Assembly: GCA_020002185.1 (NCBI GenBank)
Contig: CM034543.1
Coordinates: forward strand, 30,007,660-30,071,659
DNA from: Paraescarpia echinospica
Taxonomy: Eukaryota > Annelida > Polychaeta > Sabellida > Siboglinidae
Reading direction: 5' to 3'
DNA length: 64,000 nt
A program made the translations under genes and the position numbers. The notes beneath the pieces were generated by a model, which saw only the letters and a list, made by a program, of their open reading frames with translations, was not told the DNA's origin and searched no databases. This document shows positions 35,861 to 46,998 of the stretch, in pieces; position 1 is the first letter of the stretch; every line of letters starts with the position of its first letter.

Positions 35861-36264
35861 GGAATTACCTACGAGATGATGAATTTGTTGTGTGCGTTGA
35901 CGAGAGGGGGTTGTTGCAGATTTTTGGAGAACCCCAAATGCAGCAGCCTTAATGCTCACCAAAAGCTTCAACAACATTCACAAAATAATGGGGACTGAAG
36001 CGTCATTCTAAATATTATGAGCTCACCCCCAAGCCCATGGAGACGCTTAAAAGAAATTACTGTTGTCAAACTTATATTCCAATCTATGCACACTTTCGAC
36101 CGAAACTGCGTTGATCGTAAATGTCATTTATGTCATCTTTCATGGAGGCTAAAGCTTGGTTTGATGTCATAATAAAGAAACAATGGATAAGTATAATGAA
36201 GGTTGGCAATGGGCAACTTTTATTGCCAACTGGTATGCAATTCAATCATACCAGAAATATGTAA
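35861..36264. other. No recognisable feature
   Basis: About 400 bp of unremarkable sequence between the minisatellite and the 3' tail of the minus-strand LINE. Confidence 0.5.
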
Positions 36265-36485
36265 TTCACAGCAAATCAAATCAAATTTATTTATACACCA
36301 CAGATCTTTACAACGCAGATTCATGGGTGTTTACAAACTTAAACATGATGTAAGAATACATTACGTTGTCGTTATAATATTACTATACATGGGATACATA
36401 TGCTAACACAACTACACATTTCGATTATTATGTGGGCCATGTATAACATTAAGATGTACATGTATGTATTTTAAAATACAATAAA

Positions 36486-37494
36486 TTACGAAAAAGCCTG
36501 ATTAAAGAGAAATGTTTTCAGGTCTCTCCTAAAACGTCCAGAGTGACGTTGGCTTCTTAGCTCTAGTGGAAGAGAGTTCCAGAGAGTTCCAGAGAGTGGG
36601 ACCTGCACATGAAAATGCGCGTCGGCCGTACCGTTCCTGGTTAACTCTAGGAACAACCATGAGAAACTGGTCGGCAGAGCGAAGAGTACGACCGGGAACA
36701 TACGCACATATACGGTCGGCAAGGTACTGTGGAGTGTTTTCATACACAGCGCCGTGCATCAAGGTCAACAGTTTAAATTGAATTCGCTACGCCACAGGTA
36801 GCCAATGCAACTGTCGTAGTGTCGCCGTCATGCTGTGTTGGTCACGCCGACGTAAGCAGAGGACGACACGCGCAGCTGATCGCTGGACCATCTCTAGTCG
36901 GTGCAAGAAGGTTCCAGTAATACCGTACAGGGCCGCGTTTCCGAAGTCAAGTCGCGACGTGACTAGCGCGTGTACAAGCAACTTGCACTCTGAAAGCGGG
37001 AGAGATGATCGTATTCTCGCTATACCACGTAGTTGGGCGTAGGCAGCCCGACAGGTACGGTTAATGTGTGTGGCCATCGACATCGTGGAGTCAAGCTGTA
37101 CTCCAAGTTCACGTATGTTGGCGGAAGTGCTGACGTTGCAACCGCAGACGTCGATGGGAAGAGGCGGTGGCTGTGGAACACGGTTGTTTGGTATTGCAAA
37201 CACTATCGCCTCTGTCTTCGCCTCGTTCAAAAGCATGTAGCGCGACGTTAGCCATGCTTTCACGTCAGTCACACAACGGGATATCCAGTCGGCGGCAGAC
37301 GCAGAATCGTTTCGCGGAAAATCGACATAGAGTTGAGTGTCATCAGCGTAGACATGGTAGCGAACACCGTGCTTCTCGAATACGTCGGAAAGACAGGCAC
37401 AGTATATATAAAATAACAGAGGGTCCAAAACACTGCCCTGTGGAACTCCATGTCGTAGTCGGCTGTCGCAAAAAAGATGACCGTCAACGCTGAC
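36486..37494 (-). pseudogene. LINE reverse transcriptase C-terminal half
   Basis: Starting at the insertion boundary the frame reads VDGHLF...[17 protein letters not shown], then [17 protein letters not shown] (YADD catalytic core), [49 protein letters not shown] and [11 protein letters not shown] second frame continues VYENTPQYLADRI, CAGPTLWNSL and FRRDLKTFLFNQAF to the stop near 36,486. There are frameshifts near 36,780 and in the WNSLE/WNSLP region, where a GAGAGTTCCA repeat has expanded. The protein would be a target-primed RT; this copy is 5'-truncated and dead. Confidence 0.85.
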
Positions 37495-37869
37495 GGGGTC
37501 ATGTTCTAGTTAGACTTCCTGTCATTTGAGTTGGGAGATTTTCATGTGTGATTGTAGAAGATGTTGACTGTAAAATGGTGGATTTCTAGATGATTTGAAT
37601 AAGCGAAAGGATATTTGGCAGCAATTTGCCTGTGTGACCTGTTTGCGGAGTAATTCTTGCCGGCATTTGTAAATATTGACGGGTGTCACACATACAGGCA
37701 TTTTAAGAGAGCTGGAAGTATGCAATTTTTGTTAAAATCTATCAGCATGTCAATCAGATGATGGTAACAGCAGGTGAGAAGTTTAAGACATTTTATAGGT
37801 CACGTTTTCTTATAATCAGACGAAACGTTAACATGGTCGCCAAAGGAAAACCAACAGTGTGCTGACCCC
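37495..37869. repeat. Terminal repeat A of the composite insertion
   Basis: 375 bp with 7-bp GGGGTCA/TGACCCC inverted ends. Shares ATTTTCATGTGTGATTGTAG and GGATATTTGGCAGCAATTTG with repeat A-prime. Confidence 0.85.
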
Positions 37870-38780
37870 AATAAAGACTTTGGCAACGGAAGCATGCTGT
37901 TGTCATTGCACAATCATGGAGGACGCATTTTACTTCAAAAATCTTGAAACAATCACTGATAATATATGTATGGCAAAACAACAGTTAAATGGGACAAAAC
38001 GTTTTTGGATATTACAGACTTCTCATCAATCTGCAAGTCCAAATCACAGTGTCGGAACGCATATCTCATAAGGGGGGTGGGGTGTGTATGCTACTAGTTA
38101 AGCCTCAATTTGCTAATCTGTATAAAAATGAACCAATGACGTTGCATCAGGGTGATCCATCAATCTTTTTTGTTTACTTCTGCTAGTTAAACACACTTGA
38201 AGATCTTGTCATTGACCCTAATGAAGCCTGACGACAGTGACTAGCTGGAGTCGGCTGTAGCCCGAGCCTGTTATCAGATACTGTCTACTGGCAAGAACTT
38301 CTGGCCAATCAAGCAAGTGGCATTGTTTTATGAATGTCTGCTAATTAGGCTGTGTAATATTATGTAATTGAACTGCATAAGACGTCTGGCCTTTTGAGAA
38401 TTCACACCCTAAGGTGACTTTTTGTTGATATTTACCTTTGTAAATAGGGCACAAAGTCATAAAATCAATATAAATTTGAATGTAACATATAACAACTCGC
38501 TGTATTGAATATTCTTATAAAACACATATTGGACTTTCTGGAAAACTGTTATAGGAGTTCATACGTGCCACCTGAGAATGTTGTGCTAGATTATAAATTG
38601 TCAGACAGTGAAATGCTTATTCTCACGGTGCCCTGTCAAGTAGGGTGGCTCTTTTGAAATGTGTATAAAAAACAAACACGTGGATGAATTACAAAAAAAA
38701 TACCACACAATGTATGAGATAGGAGAGCCTATCAAAAGTGTTAGTTTCAACATTTTTCTCCAAAATTGCCTTGCCTACTT

Positions 38781-39233
38781 GGGGTCATGTTCTAGTTAGA
38801 CTTCCTGTCCGTTGCACACGAAGAAAAATGCAGTGTATTTTTTAGAAATGATTTTTTACAAAATTCACATGCTGTGACATAAGTGCATTTGAGTAGGGAG
38901 ATTTTCATGTGTGATTGTAGAAGATGTTGGCTGTAAAATGGTGGATTTCTAGATGATTTGAATAAGCGAAAGGATATTTGGCAGCAATTTGCCTGTGTGA
39001 CCTATTTGCGGAGTAATTCTTGCCGGCATTTGTAAATATTGACGGGTGTCACACATACAGGCATTTTAAGAGAGCTGGAAGTATGCAATTTTTGTTAAAA
39101 TCTATCAGCATGTCAATAAGATGATGATAACAGCAGGTGAGAAGTTTAAGACATTTTATAGGTCACGTTTTCTTATAATCAGACAAAACGTTAATATGGT
39201 CGCCTATGGGAAAACCAACAGTGTGCTGACCCC
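38781..39233. repeat. Terminal repeat A-prime of the composite insertion
   Basis: 453 bp. Same ends as A plus an insert after CTTCCTGTCC containing AAAAATGCAGTGTATTTTTT. Either A lost this segment or A-prime gained it. Confidence 0.85.
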
Positions 39234-39316
39234 TGACGCACTGTGTTCGGTCGGCCAGGTAAGAGGAGAGCCAGCAAAGTGCGTTGCCTCGCACGCCGAT
39301 TCGGTCTAATATAAAA
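39234..39316 (-). pseudogene. Upstream fragment of the same LINE RT
   Basis: GVRGNALCWLSSYLADRTQC is the RT motif preceding the PQGS block. The following codons belong to the insertion. Upstream of LDRI the homology stops. Confidence 0.8.
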
Positions 39317-39334
39317 CATTGCATACATAAACAT

Positions 39335-39505
39335 TTGCTATGACAATGCAATGCAATGCAAATTTATTGATATACACAATGACAAACAGTAGATGACTAT
39401 GCAGTGAAGACCCTGCTACTCTACACGTCGACATCAAAGGTGAGGGGGCAACCCGCCACTGGTACGGCTCATAATGACAAGTACCACCCCCAAGGCCACA
39501 ATACA
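39335..39505 (-). repeat. 3' tail of an unidentified retroelement
   Basis: On the minus strand the sequence ends ATATCAATAAATTTGCATTG with several ATTGC units, a typical LINE/SINE 3' terminus, next to the truncated LINE. The body upstream has no recognisable coding. Confidence 0.4.
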
Positions 39506-40779
39506 TAACTTACAAGAAAAACAACAAGTCCAATACAATATGTAATTTGTTCAGCAGCAGCAAATGTGTATACCGCACTCTATTTACTAACCTAAAATTG
39601 CGTGCACTCATTAACAGAGAAAACAAAAATAATTACAGCGTTAGCATACCGCCTCCCAGACTAGGCTCAACAAGACTGACCAACGCACATGATTGCCGTA
39701 TAACACAGTCCAGTAGTACATTTTTGATGTTTAGTGTAAATGATAGCCTTCCGGTAGTGTGCCAGACTCACTCTCAGACCCTCCTGAGCAAGCCAATCCA
39801 GCACACCCCAAAATAATCCGATACAAATACAATCTTGCAAAATAATCAACTGTACCTGCAGTACTTTTGTGTACAAATGTGATATCGATGAACCAGACCG
39901 ACTCTCAAGCCAGCCTGACCAAACCGAACCAGTATACACGATACCAAACTATGGTTACATACATATATACATGTGTGTACTTAAGGCAGACAGCAGCACC
40001 AGTTTAGTAAGAAATTGGGAGTATTTGTGAACAAATTTATAGCTGCATCATAGGAATGCGTGTGAAAGACATGCTTACAATTGAGATGCGAAGTACGTTC
40101 GTGTCACTGGGCTGTTGTCAGGGAAGATAAATAGCGGTCCCACTGATGACCCATGAGTGTGTAAATAAAGACATATGTTGGCGACTGAACAATTGGAGGA
40201 CTGGGAAGCTATCTCGAGCACAGTGGGTCTGTTAACCTTTTGATGTTTTGCATGCCTGATTGTTAGACCCAGTGATCATTTATGCGAGTCATTGTATTAC
40301 ATGTTCAAACGGCACCCCGCCCGTACAGTTATATCTCAGATTCTTAAAAAACCCATGAAATGCTAGCATATACATTGCTGCCAAACATAGTTGAGTAAAT
40401 GTGTCTGGGATTACATCACTGACAAGTTGCCCAAGCATTTGCGGATCAATTGGGCGCCTTAAATCAATTGTGTTTGATATTTTACCAGACGTTTCGTAAT
40501 GTAGAAGTTATCTGCTGGATCCAGCAACCCAACTAATGTGTGGCTGTAAGATATTGCTGACACAGTTGATACAATAGTCAAAGATGCATTGTTTGCTGCG
40601 AACATATGTGTTATAAATCATGCAAGAAGCTTGCGTGAGACAGGAAATTTGTTTAGAACCATGCAGGACACGCAGACGTTATATACCTGCGCAACATGTT
40701 GACACTCCGCCGCACGAGTCGACTTTCTAGACTAACATTATTTCTGGTTTCAATGCAGCCGGTATTACTTCTGGAGTGG
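39506..40779. other. No recognised gene
   Basis: Mixed sequence without supported coding or repeat structure, apart from weak CAGACCGACTCTCA/CAGACTCACTCTCA similarity around 39,770-39,900. Confidence 0.45.
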
Positions 40780-42057
40780 GGTCTAGCCAAGGTGCCATCT
40801 CTGTGGCTTTTTCGATCTTTCTGAAAAGCTTTGCCGGGCAAGCGGGAGCCAAGGGAGGCACACCCTCGGTTTCTGTTGAAAGGTATGCGGGTGCATGTGC
40901 TTCGAAAAGAATAAGAACCTGGATTGCTGAGAACCTGCTTCAGACATCTAAAACGGAAATCCCAGTTAATTTGTCCGAACGCCAACTTACTAGCCTTCAT
41001 TTTCTTATGAAACACTTCATCGTAATGTTTCCAAACCAACCCCCAAACCTGTGTGCCATCTCGGTAATATATGAAATGTGCTTGAATGGGCCTGGAGCCA
41101 ACTATATAGTATGTTCAGTAAGAACAGATGCGCAAACAATGAAACCTGACAATCATTGGCCTGTGGTTGTGATAAATTTGGGCTGTGCAGACCAATGGAC
41201 GAAATCTGTAAAGCGATACACCGGTGCTGCTGCTGATAAAAATCATCATCAGTGTCATCAGACAGTACTATGTTGCAAGTTGACATATTCGCCCCTCCTA
41301 ATTTTGTTTTTAGAAGATCTGACAAGTGGGCACCCAGCGGCCTATTGAGAACATTATACGTTGGCATTGGTGTGTACACCTCACCACCCAAGAGGCCACT
41401 GAGCTTATCGTCCACAGCACTATCACTGCCATCGGACATCGGAGGTTGTGTAGGTGGGACAGTGGTGCTGGTTGATGGCACTGGGGCAGACCGATGGGGT
41501 GTTAGCACCGGTAGCCGACTCAGACGGACAGCTCGCACTAGTGGCAAAACTGTCTCTGACGACGTTAATGGGTCGATGTCGGCGAGTTCCAGGGTATTTC
41601 TTAGACGGGGCAATCTCCGCTGATGACGTGCTCATTTGTTTGTTGCAGCGATCGATCTGGGCCGCCGAACCGTAGAATGTTGAGTCGTGTCCAGACTCTG
41701 CGTGGGAGGTAGACACCTACTGCGGTGGTTGATGGAGTGGGGATGAGTCGATGTAGTGGTGTGGTGGCTGATGATATATTGCACCTGTCCAATGATTGAC
41801 TGACTCCTAAGGAACGGTGGCAGAGATGTCGCGCATGCTGAATAAGCGGGTTGCGAGTCGTCAGCCGCTTCAGTCTTGTCTGTTGGACATCTCTCGTCGC
41901 GTCCTGCAGCAGATGGCTTCACTGGCGGAGGTTGAGCGTCAGAGTTGCTGCGCTCGACCACCGCGTTTAGTAGAGAGGCTGCTCTGGTTAGAGGTGTGAC
42001 AATTGGTAGAATTATCAGTGCGACGTGATAGTTGATTTCACGATGAAATAATAGCAA
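40780..42057 (-). pseudogene. DIRS/Ngaro-like retroelement gag relic
   Basis: Minus-strand frames give a Ser/Thr/Pro-rich N-terminal part (42,057-41,640), LLGGEVYTPMPTYN and RPLGAHLSDLLKTKLG (about 41,390-41,290), SDDTDDDFYQQQ, FKHISYITEMAHRFGGW (about 41,085) and HYDEVFHKK...LAFGQINWDFRFRCL (about 41,020-40,930). The pattern of an I..A..FGG helix followed by YD..FR and W..I...L recalls gag proteins of tyrosine-recombinase retroelements. Frameshifts and stops separate the blocks, and no RT or recombinase is nearby. Assignment is by motif memory only. Confidence 0.45.
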
Positions 42058-42310
42058 TTGTAAATCAAACTATCCATATATACTGTTGATAGTGTATTGA
42101 GAGTAAATATATTTGGAGAAACTAACCAGCAGTGATATTATTGTCATTTTATTATGTTTGGTAACATGCTTTTTCTAATTTATTTTGTTAAGAATGATGG
42201 TTTGAGTCTGCTTTGCAGGCAAGCTGCTTTTTTACAATAATATTGAGATACTGTTACAATAGTCATGACACTTTACTTACTTGACTTAAGCCTTTTCACT
42301 CTCTGACGGA

Positions 42311-42343
42311 GCATATATATATATATATATATATACATATATG

Positions 42344-42380
<37 letters not shown>

Positions 42381-42381
42381 T

Positions 42382-42418
<37 letters not shown>
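42311..42418. repeat. (TA)n/(ATAC) microsatellite
   Basis: About 105 bp of TA with ATACATATATG interruptions. Confidence 0.97.
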
Positions 42419-42419
<1 letters not shown>

Positions 42420-44142
42420 CCCTCAACGACTCTTCTCTACGACACGGTTTTAAATATTCATTACTAGCTGTTTCATGTTAGTCGTGATACTATCACAACA
42501 TTATTGGAAAAGAAATATAACTATCGCAATTCCATTGCATTAGTATAACTATTCCCTACACTCATCTATACGGCTGATAATTCAGTGAACCAACCTTACT
42601 CGATTCGACACGGATGCGACTTGATCGTACACTCGTCATCAGTGATATCACCATCTGAAACGATATCGCAACCCAATCTGTTGAACTCAGAGTAAATGGC
42701 TTATAGTTTGTTAACATACATCAATGATACATCATTATTACGATGTAAAACGCAAAGCACCTTTGCATCTACCATTATCAATTAGCTTGCAGTAAGAAAC
42801 TAGATAAATATTTTGTTGTTGTATAATTTTATGGATGACCCTATCAATTTGTATTTGTCAAGATGTACTAAACCCTGCCAACGTTGAGACTATAGTTGAA
42901 TTATTTGTTTAGAAATGTCTTATGTTTGTTTGTGACGTCTTCATTGCCCTATCTTTAGCTCCTCAATTCCTCCCCAATTGAGGTGTTAAATGAGCACCTA
43001 TAATACTTGCTTACTGTTGTGTTCGCTGCGTTGTCCGCAGCTGTCGTCGTGTCTGTGATTGTTGTTGTTTACTTTGCCGCAGTGTTCGGTGTTACCGTTG
43101 TTTCAAGTACAGTTGTTGTTGCTGCTGCTGTTGTTGCTGATACACGGCTGTTGCGTCTGCGGTTGCTGTTTTGTCGCTGCTGTGAGTGTTGCATCATGGG
43201 TAGCTGTTGCGACAGTTGTGGCCGTTCTTTCCGGGTAGATGTTACGGCTTGCGTTGCTCATGGAGTTCTACTAATACAGTTACCGCAACCGAACCAGTGT
43301 CGACGATTATTCACCTTGTGGACACCTACTCATGGGAAATAAAACAGAGGGAAACCGAAAAACGGGACACCAAATTGATATGTGACCGCCTTGGTGTCGA
43401 AGTTGTCCTTCCATCTTTAATGAACAATCAACCTATATTGCAACGGCTCGTCAATGTTTCAGCCCCGGCCGACCAATGATGGTGACGATGGCAGCAGTCT
43501 GTAATATGAAAGATAAATTAGCGCCAACACAACAAGAAGTCGTTCACTTGCTGTACGTGATCGTCTTGGTGAAGTTGAACGCCCATGTGGTGTCGTTGTT
43601 GCAGTGGTGCAAGACCCTCCTAGAGTCAAAGGCCTTGACCGATGTCCAACAATCCGTACCTATAAATTTGTATGCGAAAAGAGCCAAAGAAAATAAGCAT
43701 AGAATGAGAGATATAACAGATACATTCTCCGTCAATGAAAGAGGTCCGTCTCACTCCTTAGATTTGTACTAAAATGTTTTCGTACAATCGCTTTCTTATT
43801 CAGTGTGTCGTACCATACCATCGTGATAGACGCGACATCAACAGGACAAAAACTAGATTGCAAAGTCTTAAAGGCATAAAATTGTGCTTTGAAGGTAAAC
43901 AACCGAGATCGTAAAAAGAGGTGCTTTCATAATAACTGACCCTAGCCGCTAAGACGAAAATGCACCAAACTATGTTTTCAATGCAGAAAGACAGAGATTC
44001 ACCAATCGAATCGGAAAGAATCAGACGGATCTAAGATACACGAAATATAGAAGCAAGGGAGAGAGACAGAGAGAGTCGGAGAATCTGCACAGAGGACGGA
44101 CAATGTAATTTTCTAAACCTACCGCTCGATTAAAATACTTAC
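42419..44142. other. Presumed downstream part of the FTP gene; no exon identified
   Basis: A trinucleotide-rich stretch (GTTGTT, GCTGCT) lies at about 43,010-43,200, and the open frames there are compositional. A phase-1 exon following 44,143 should exist if the gene model holds, but I cannot pick one with confidence. Confidence 0.4.
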
Positions 44143-44385
44143 ACTCCACTGCGTAGACTTCGAGTTCGCACAACGCCAGGTATTTATGATTGCCATGCGG
44201 TCGCACGAACAAGAAGCGCCCTGTGGGGTAGGGGGTACCGCAACCGATGTAGACAGTTTCTCCCGGGGGTACTGTTCCAGGGTAGTTAGCACACAACCTG
44301 AAGTCAGAGCTACCGAGGGAGGACGGAGCTCGCTCCGTGGGCGCCAAGTCTGTCAAACCGACCGTGATGTCTAATAGATGGTTCT
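44143..44385 (-). CDS. FTP-lectin-like gene, exon 3 (C-terminal half of FTP domain)
   Basis: Begins after the acceptor TGTTTTCCAG and ends at the donor GTAAGT (44,142 downward). It encodes ENHLLDITVGLTD, FRLCANYPGTV, ETVYIGCG, PTGRFLFVRPHG and YLALCELEVYAVE, matching the FTP C-terminal pattern C...C...GR.......YL.LCE.EVY. Phase 1 at both ends; exon 2 plus exon 3 give a 155-residue domain, a normal FTP length and a symmetric module that can be shuffled. The trailing phase-1 end implies at least one further exon. Confidence 0.75.
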
Positions 44386-44584
44386 CTGGAAAACATGAAG
44401 ATTGTGTTTAATAGTATGACTGTTGTGACTGTAGTTATAACAATAAATAATAATAAAAATGTTCACTGCGCCGTACTTAAGACTAATACATAAATAGTAG
44501 AACTGAGACAAATTTAAATATAAGAATAAATAACACGGTCAAACCGACTCGACCAGATTGCAAAGTCGTAAATTCAGCTGTGAT

Positions 44585-45240
44585 TGTAAGTATGATTGTC
44601 ATTGGTTTGTGTGATTACTATTGGTATTACCGTTGTGATTACTGTAATGGTTACTGTTGTGATTACTATTGGTATTACCGTTGTGATTACTGTTATGATT
44701 ACTGTTGTGGTTACTATTGGTATTACCGTTGTGATTACTGTTATGATTACTGTTGTGGTTACTATTGATATTACCGTTGTGATTACTGTTATGATTACTG
44801 TTGTGGTTACTATTGGTATTACCGTTGTGATTACTGTTATGATTACTGTTGTGGTTACTATTGGTATTACCGTTGTGATTACTGTAATGGTTACTGTTGT
44901 GATTACTATTGGCATTACCGTTGTGATTACTGTAATGGTTACTGTTGTTATTACTATTGGTATTAACGTTGTGATGCTGTAATGATTACTATTGTGATTA
45001 CTATTGGTATTACCGTTGTGATGCTGTAATGATTACTATTGTGATTACTATTGGTATTACCGTTGTGATGCTGTACTGGTTACTATTGTGATTACTATTG
45101 ATATTACCGTTGTGAATGCTGTAATGGTTGCTGTTGTGATTACTATTGGTATTACTGTTGTGATTGCTGTAATTATTACCTTTGTGATTACTATTGGTAT
45201 TACCGTTGTGATTGCTGTAAAGGTTACTGTTGCGATTATT
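44585..45240 (+). repeat. 48-bp minisatellite inside the FTP-gene intron
   Basis: The unit is eight hexamers (GGTATT ACCGTT GTGATT, then ACTGTT ATGATT ACTGTT, then GTGGTT ACTATT), so a 12-bp sub-period underlies the 48-bp period. The first five units are regular; from about 44,965 the units carry a GTGATGCTGTAATG variant. The long Thr/Val/Ile frame is an artefact. Confidence 0.95.
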
Positions 45241-45384
45241 ATTATGATCTTGATCCCTGTTGTTGTGAGTGGTATTGATTTTGCAGATGTTTCTAGCTTT
45301 GATCTCGCTATTATTGACATCAAAATTGATGTTGGGTGCTGTTGTTATAGTAGCTATTGCATTAGCCGTTGCTTCAGTATTAGC

Positions 45385-45490
45385 ACAACAACAGCAGCTG
45401 TAACACTAGCCACAATCGCAGCAGCAGCAGCAGCAACAACGATAATAACATCGACACCAGCAGCAGTAGCAACAGCAGTAGCAGTAGCAA
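45385..45490 (+). repeat. CAG/CAA trinucleotide cluster
   Basis: ACAACAACAGCAGC and GCAGCAGCAGCAGCAACAAC tracts in the same intron. They are roughly complementary in composition to the GTT-rich minisatellite. Confidence 0.85.
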
Positions 45491-45675
45491 TATAAGTAAT
45501 AGTATTAGTAGATCTCGCCGTCGTTGTCGTCATTTTTATTCTTTGTGTTGCAGTTATTGATGTTTCTTGTATAGTTGTCGTAGCCGTCATCACTTCTGTT
45601 ACCCTTTTATTTGCTACCTCAATTGTTACTATATTCATAAGATGGTTGCCTTTCAACAAAGAACACTCCCGTTAC

Positions 45676-45897
45676 CGTAGCGTGCATTGTTGGTGATGAC
45701 AACGAGACCGATGACGTCATCGCTGACAAGTCTCACGGCCCACCAAGGATGGTTTTCCCATATCGTAATGAAGCACTTGCTCTCGTCTGTGTCATTGTCA
45801 CCGTCTACTGCCCGCTTCGTAAAGCAGGTGGTAGCACACATACCTGCGACCCACTCGGTCGATGCGTACGTCGCCTGATTGAAGGCCAAGTTTACTC
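45676..45897 (-). CDS. FTP-lectin-like gene, exon 2 (N-terminal half of FTP domain)
   Basis: The exon follows the acceptor TTTTCAG and ends before a GTAACG donor (intron starts 45,675). It encodes VNLAFNQATYASTEW, then RAVDGDND, CFITIWENHPWWAVRL and IGLVVITNN, the first half of an F5/8C-like FTP (fucolectin/tachylectin-4/pentraxin-1) domain. Such domains are beta-sandwich lectins of secreted defence proteins. Phase is 1-1. The canonical sugar site (a His after the first Cys, then RGDCC.ER) is not conserved: the sequence reads CFIT and NNARYENH across the exon 2/3 junction. Fucose binding is therefore doubtful. Confidence 0.75.
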
Positions 45898-46174
45898 CTG
45901 AAAACATCGATTTCTAGCTTTCACCCACACATGAAACACCGAACCAGTGACATGTGTTATAATCATTACAATATATTTGATCTTAAGCTTGTTCTCAGTG
46001 ACAATTTAATAATTTCTGTCTACAATTACACGACAGTGGCGCCATCTCGTGAATGTGCACCATTCAATTTGTTCTATGAAAAAGATATTATTCTAAATGA
46101 CCCCCGTTTAAATGCATCGCTAATTGATAGGTCAGCGGCCAATGATTCACGGAAGCGAATTAATATAAAATAAG

Positions 46175-46262
46175 TAAAGACCTGGAGAAAGCTTATGACA
46201 CGGTACCGAGAAAGATGGCAATGGTGACACTGATATGGATGGGGGTCCCAGAGCTGTCAATT
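46175..46262 (+). pseudogene. LINE RT scrap in FTP intron
   Basis: DLEKAYDTVPRKMAMVTLI followed by WMGVPELSIR matches the RT motif with the first catalytic Asp (D-L-E-K-A-Y-D) of RTE/L1-type LINEs. Only about 28 codons survive. Confidence 0.7.
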
Positions 46263-46647
46263 CGGTTTGATAAGTGTAAGGAATAGACTCTTTATGAAAC
46301 ATAATTATTCTGCGTCGAAATTATCTGGACAGCTTTAAGCGAACATAGGTCGCTCACTACGAATTTAATATAATATCATAGTTGCTGTACAAAAACCGTG
46401 TAATGCACAGGTGTAGAAGTTGTGAACTACGTCATCGATACGTGTGGGGTTTTCTAGTGAATTCCCTCGTTGTTCTATCCTTTCAAACTGATAACATTTA
46501 GACGCTGTTCTAGAAGAATATGGATGCACGGGTAATGCCTAAGACAAAGTACCAATCAGGTCCTAAGGGCAGAAAGACAGCCATACTAAGGCTAACTTGA
46601 CACAGTATATTTATGTTATTTACGATGACATGTTAGATGTCTTATAG

Positions 46648-46998
46648 GCGGATCCATGGGGGCCTGGGGGCACGTCTTTGGAATATTTGGAATTTGGCCG
46701 CGATATGCGTGCCTGACGCGCCCCGTAGACCTTTGCAATGTTCCCCCGTTTATGCGAGACGCAACGGGGTGCAATTGGGTGTTTTCGTGAGCTTAAACAA
46801 TTTTGAACGTCGCCGCAACCGCTCCAACCTCAATCGTCTTCCGATGTCATGTTCTGTTAGCGGAGTCGTGCTGAAGCTCCGGCTCAGCCCACCAATACTC
46901 AGTTCGTTCCGGCGCCAGTGGAGGTTTTTTGGCAAGCAACAAGGGGGGTGCAGTGAGGCTTGCCCTCCCCTAAGCTACACTCTCTGGATCCGCCCCTG
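46648..46998. mobile_element. MITE-like element with GGCGGATCCA ends
   Basis: The left end GGCGGATCCATGGGGGCC and the right end CTCTCTGGATCCGCCCCTG (reverse complement CAGGGGCGGATCCAGAGAG) are inverted. The same terminus occurs alone at 11,464. The interior of about 350 bp is GC-richer and noncoding. Target duplication is not clear and the superfamily is not assigned. Confidence 0.6.

Larger units (their letters stand above)
37495..39233. mobile_element. Composite insertion: two TIR-bounded direct repeats around a 0.9-kb core, TGAC target duplication
   Basis: The unit starts GGGGTCATGTTCTAGTTAGA and ends GTGTGCTGACCCC, with TGAC on both sides (37,491-37,494 and 39,234-39,237). Internally a 375-bp repeat (37,495-37,869) and a 453-bp repeat (38,781-39,233) are near-identical direct copies, except that the second holds about 75 extra bp. 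Each begins GGGGTCA and ends TGACCCC. The 911-bp middle (37,870-38,780) shows no protein. It could be a pair of MITEs moving as a composite or a non-autonomous LTR-like element with unusual ends. Confidence 0.85.
36265..39316 (-). mobile_element. 5'-truncated LINE, split by a 1.74-kb insertion
   Basis: On the minus strand the element runs from about 39,316 (5'-truncated inside RT) to 39,234, is interrupted by 37,495-39,233, and continues 37,494 to about 36,265. It ends with an AATTTGATTTGATTTGC 3' tail. Removing the insertion and one TGAC restores an uninterrupted RT frame across the junction ([12 protein letters not shown]), proving the interruption is secondary. Likely CR1/jockey group. Confidence 0.85.

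Noticed and set aside
43007..43342. Val/Ala-rich, Cys-containing 111-residue ORF resembling a membrane protein
   Set aside because: GTT/GCT trinucleotide-rich DNA explains the composition; no start context, domain or splice evidence.
44596..44982. 128-residue Thr/Val/Ile ORF
   Set aside because: 48-bp minisatellite translation inside an intron.
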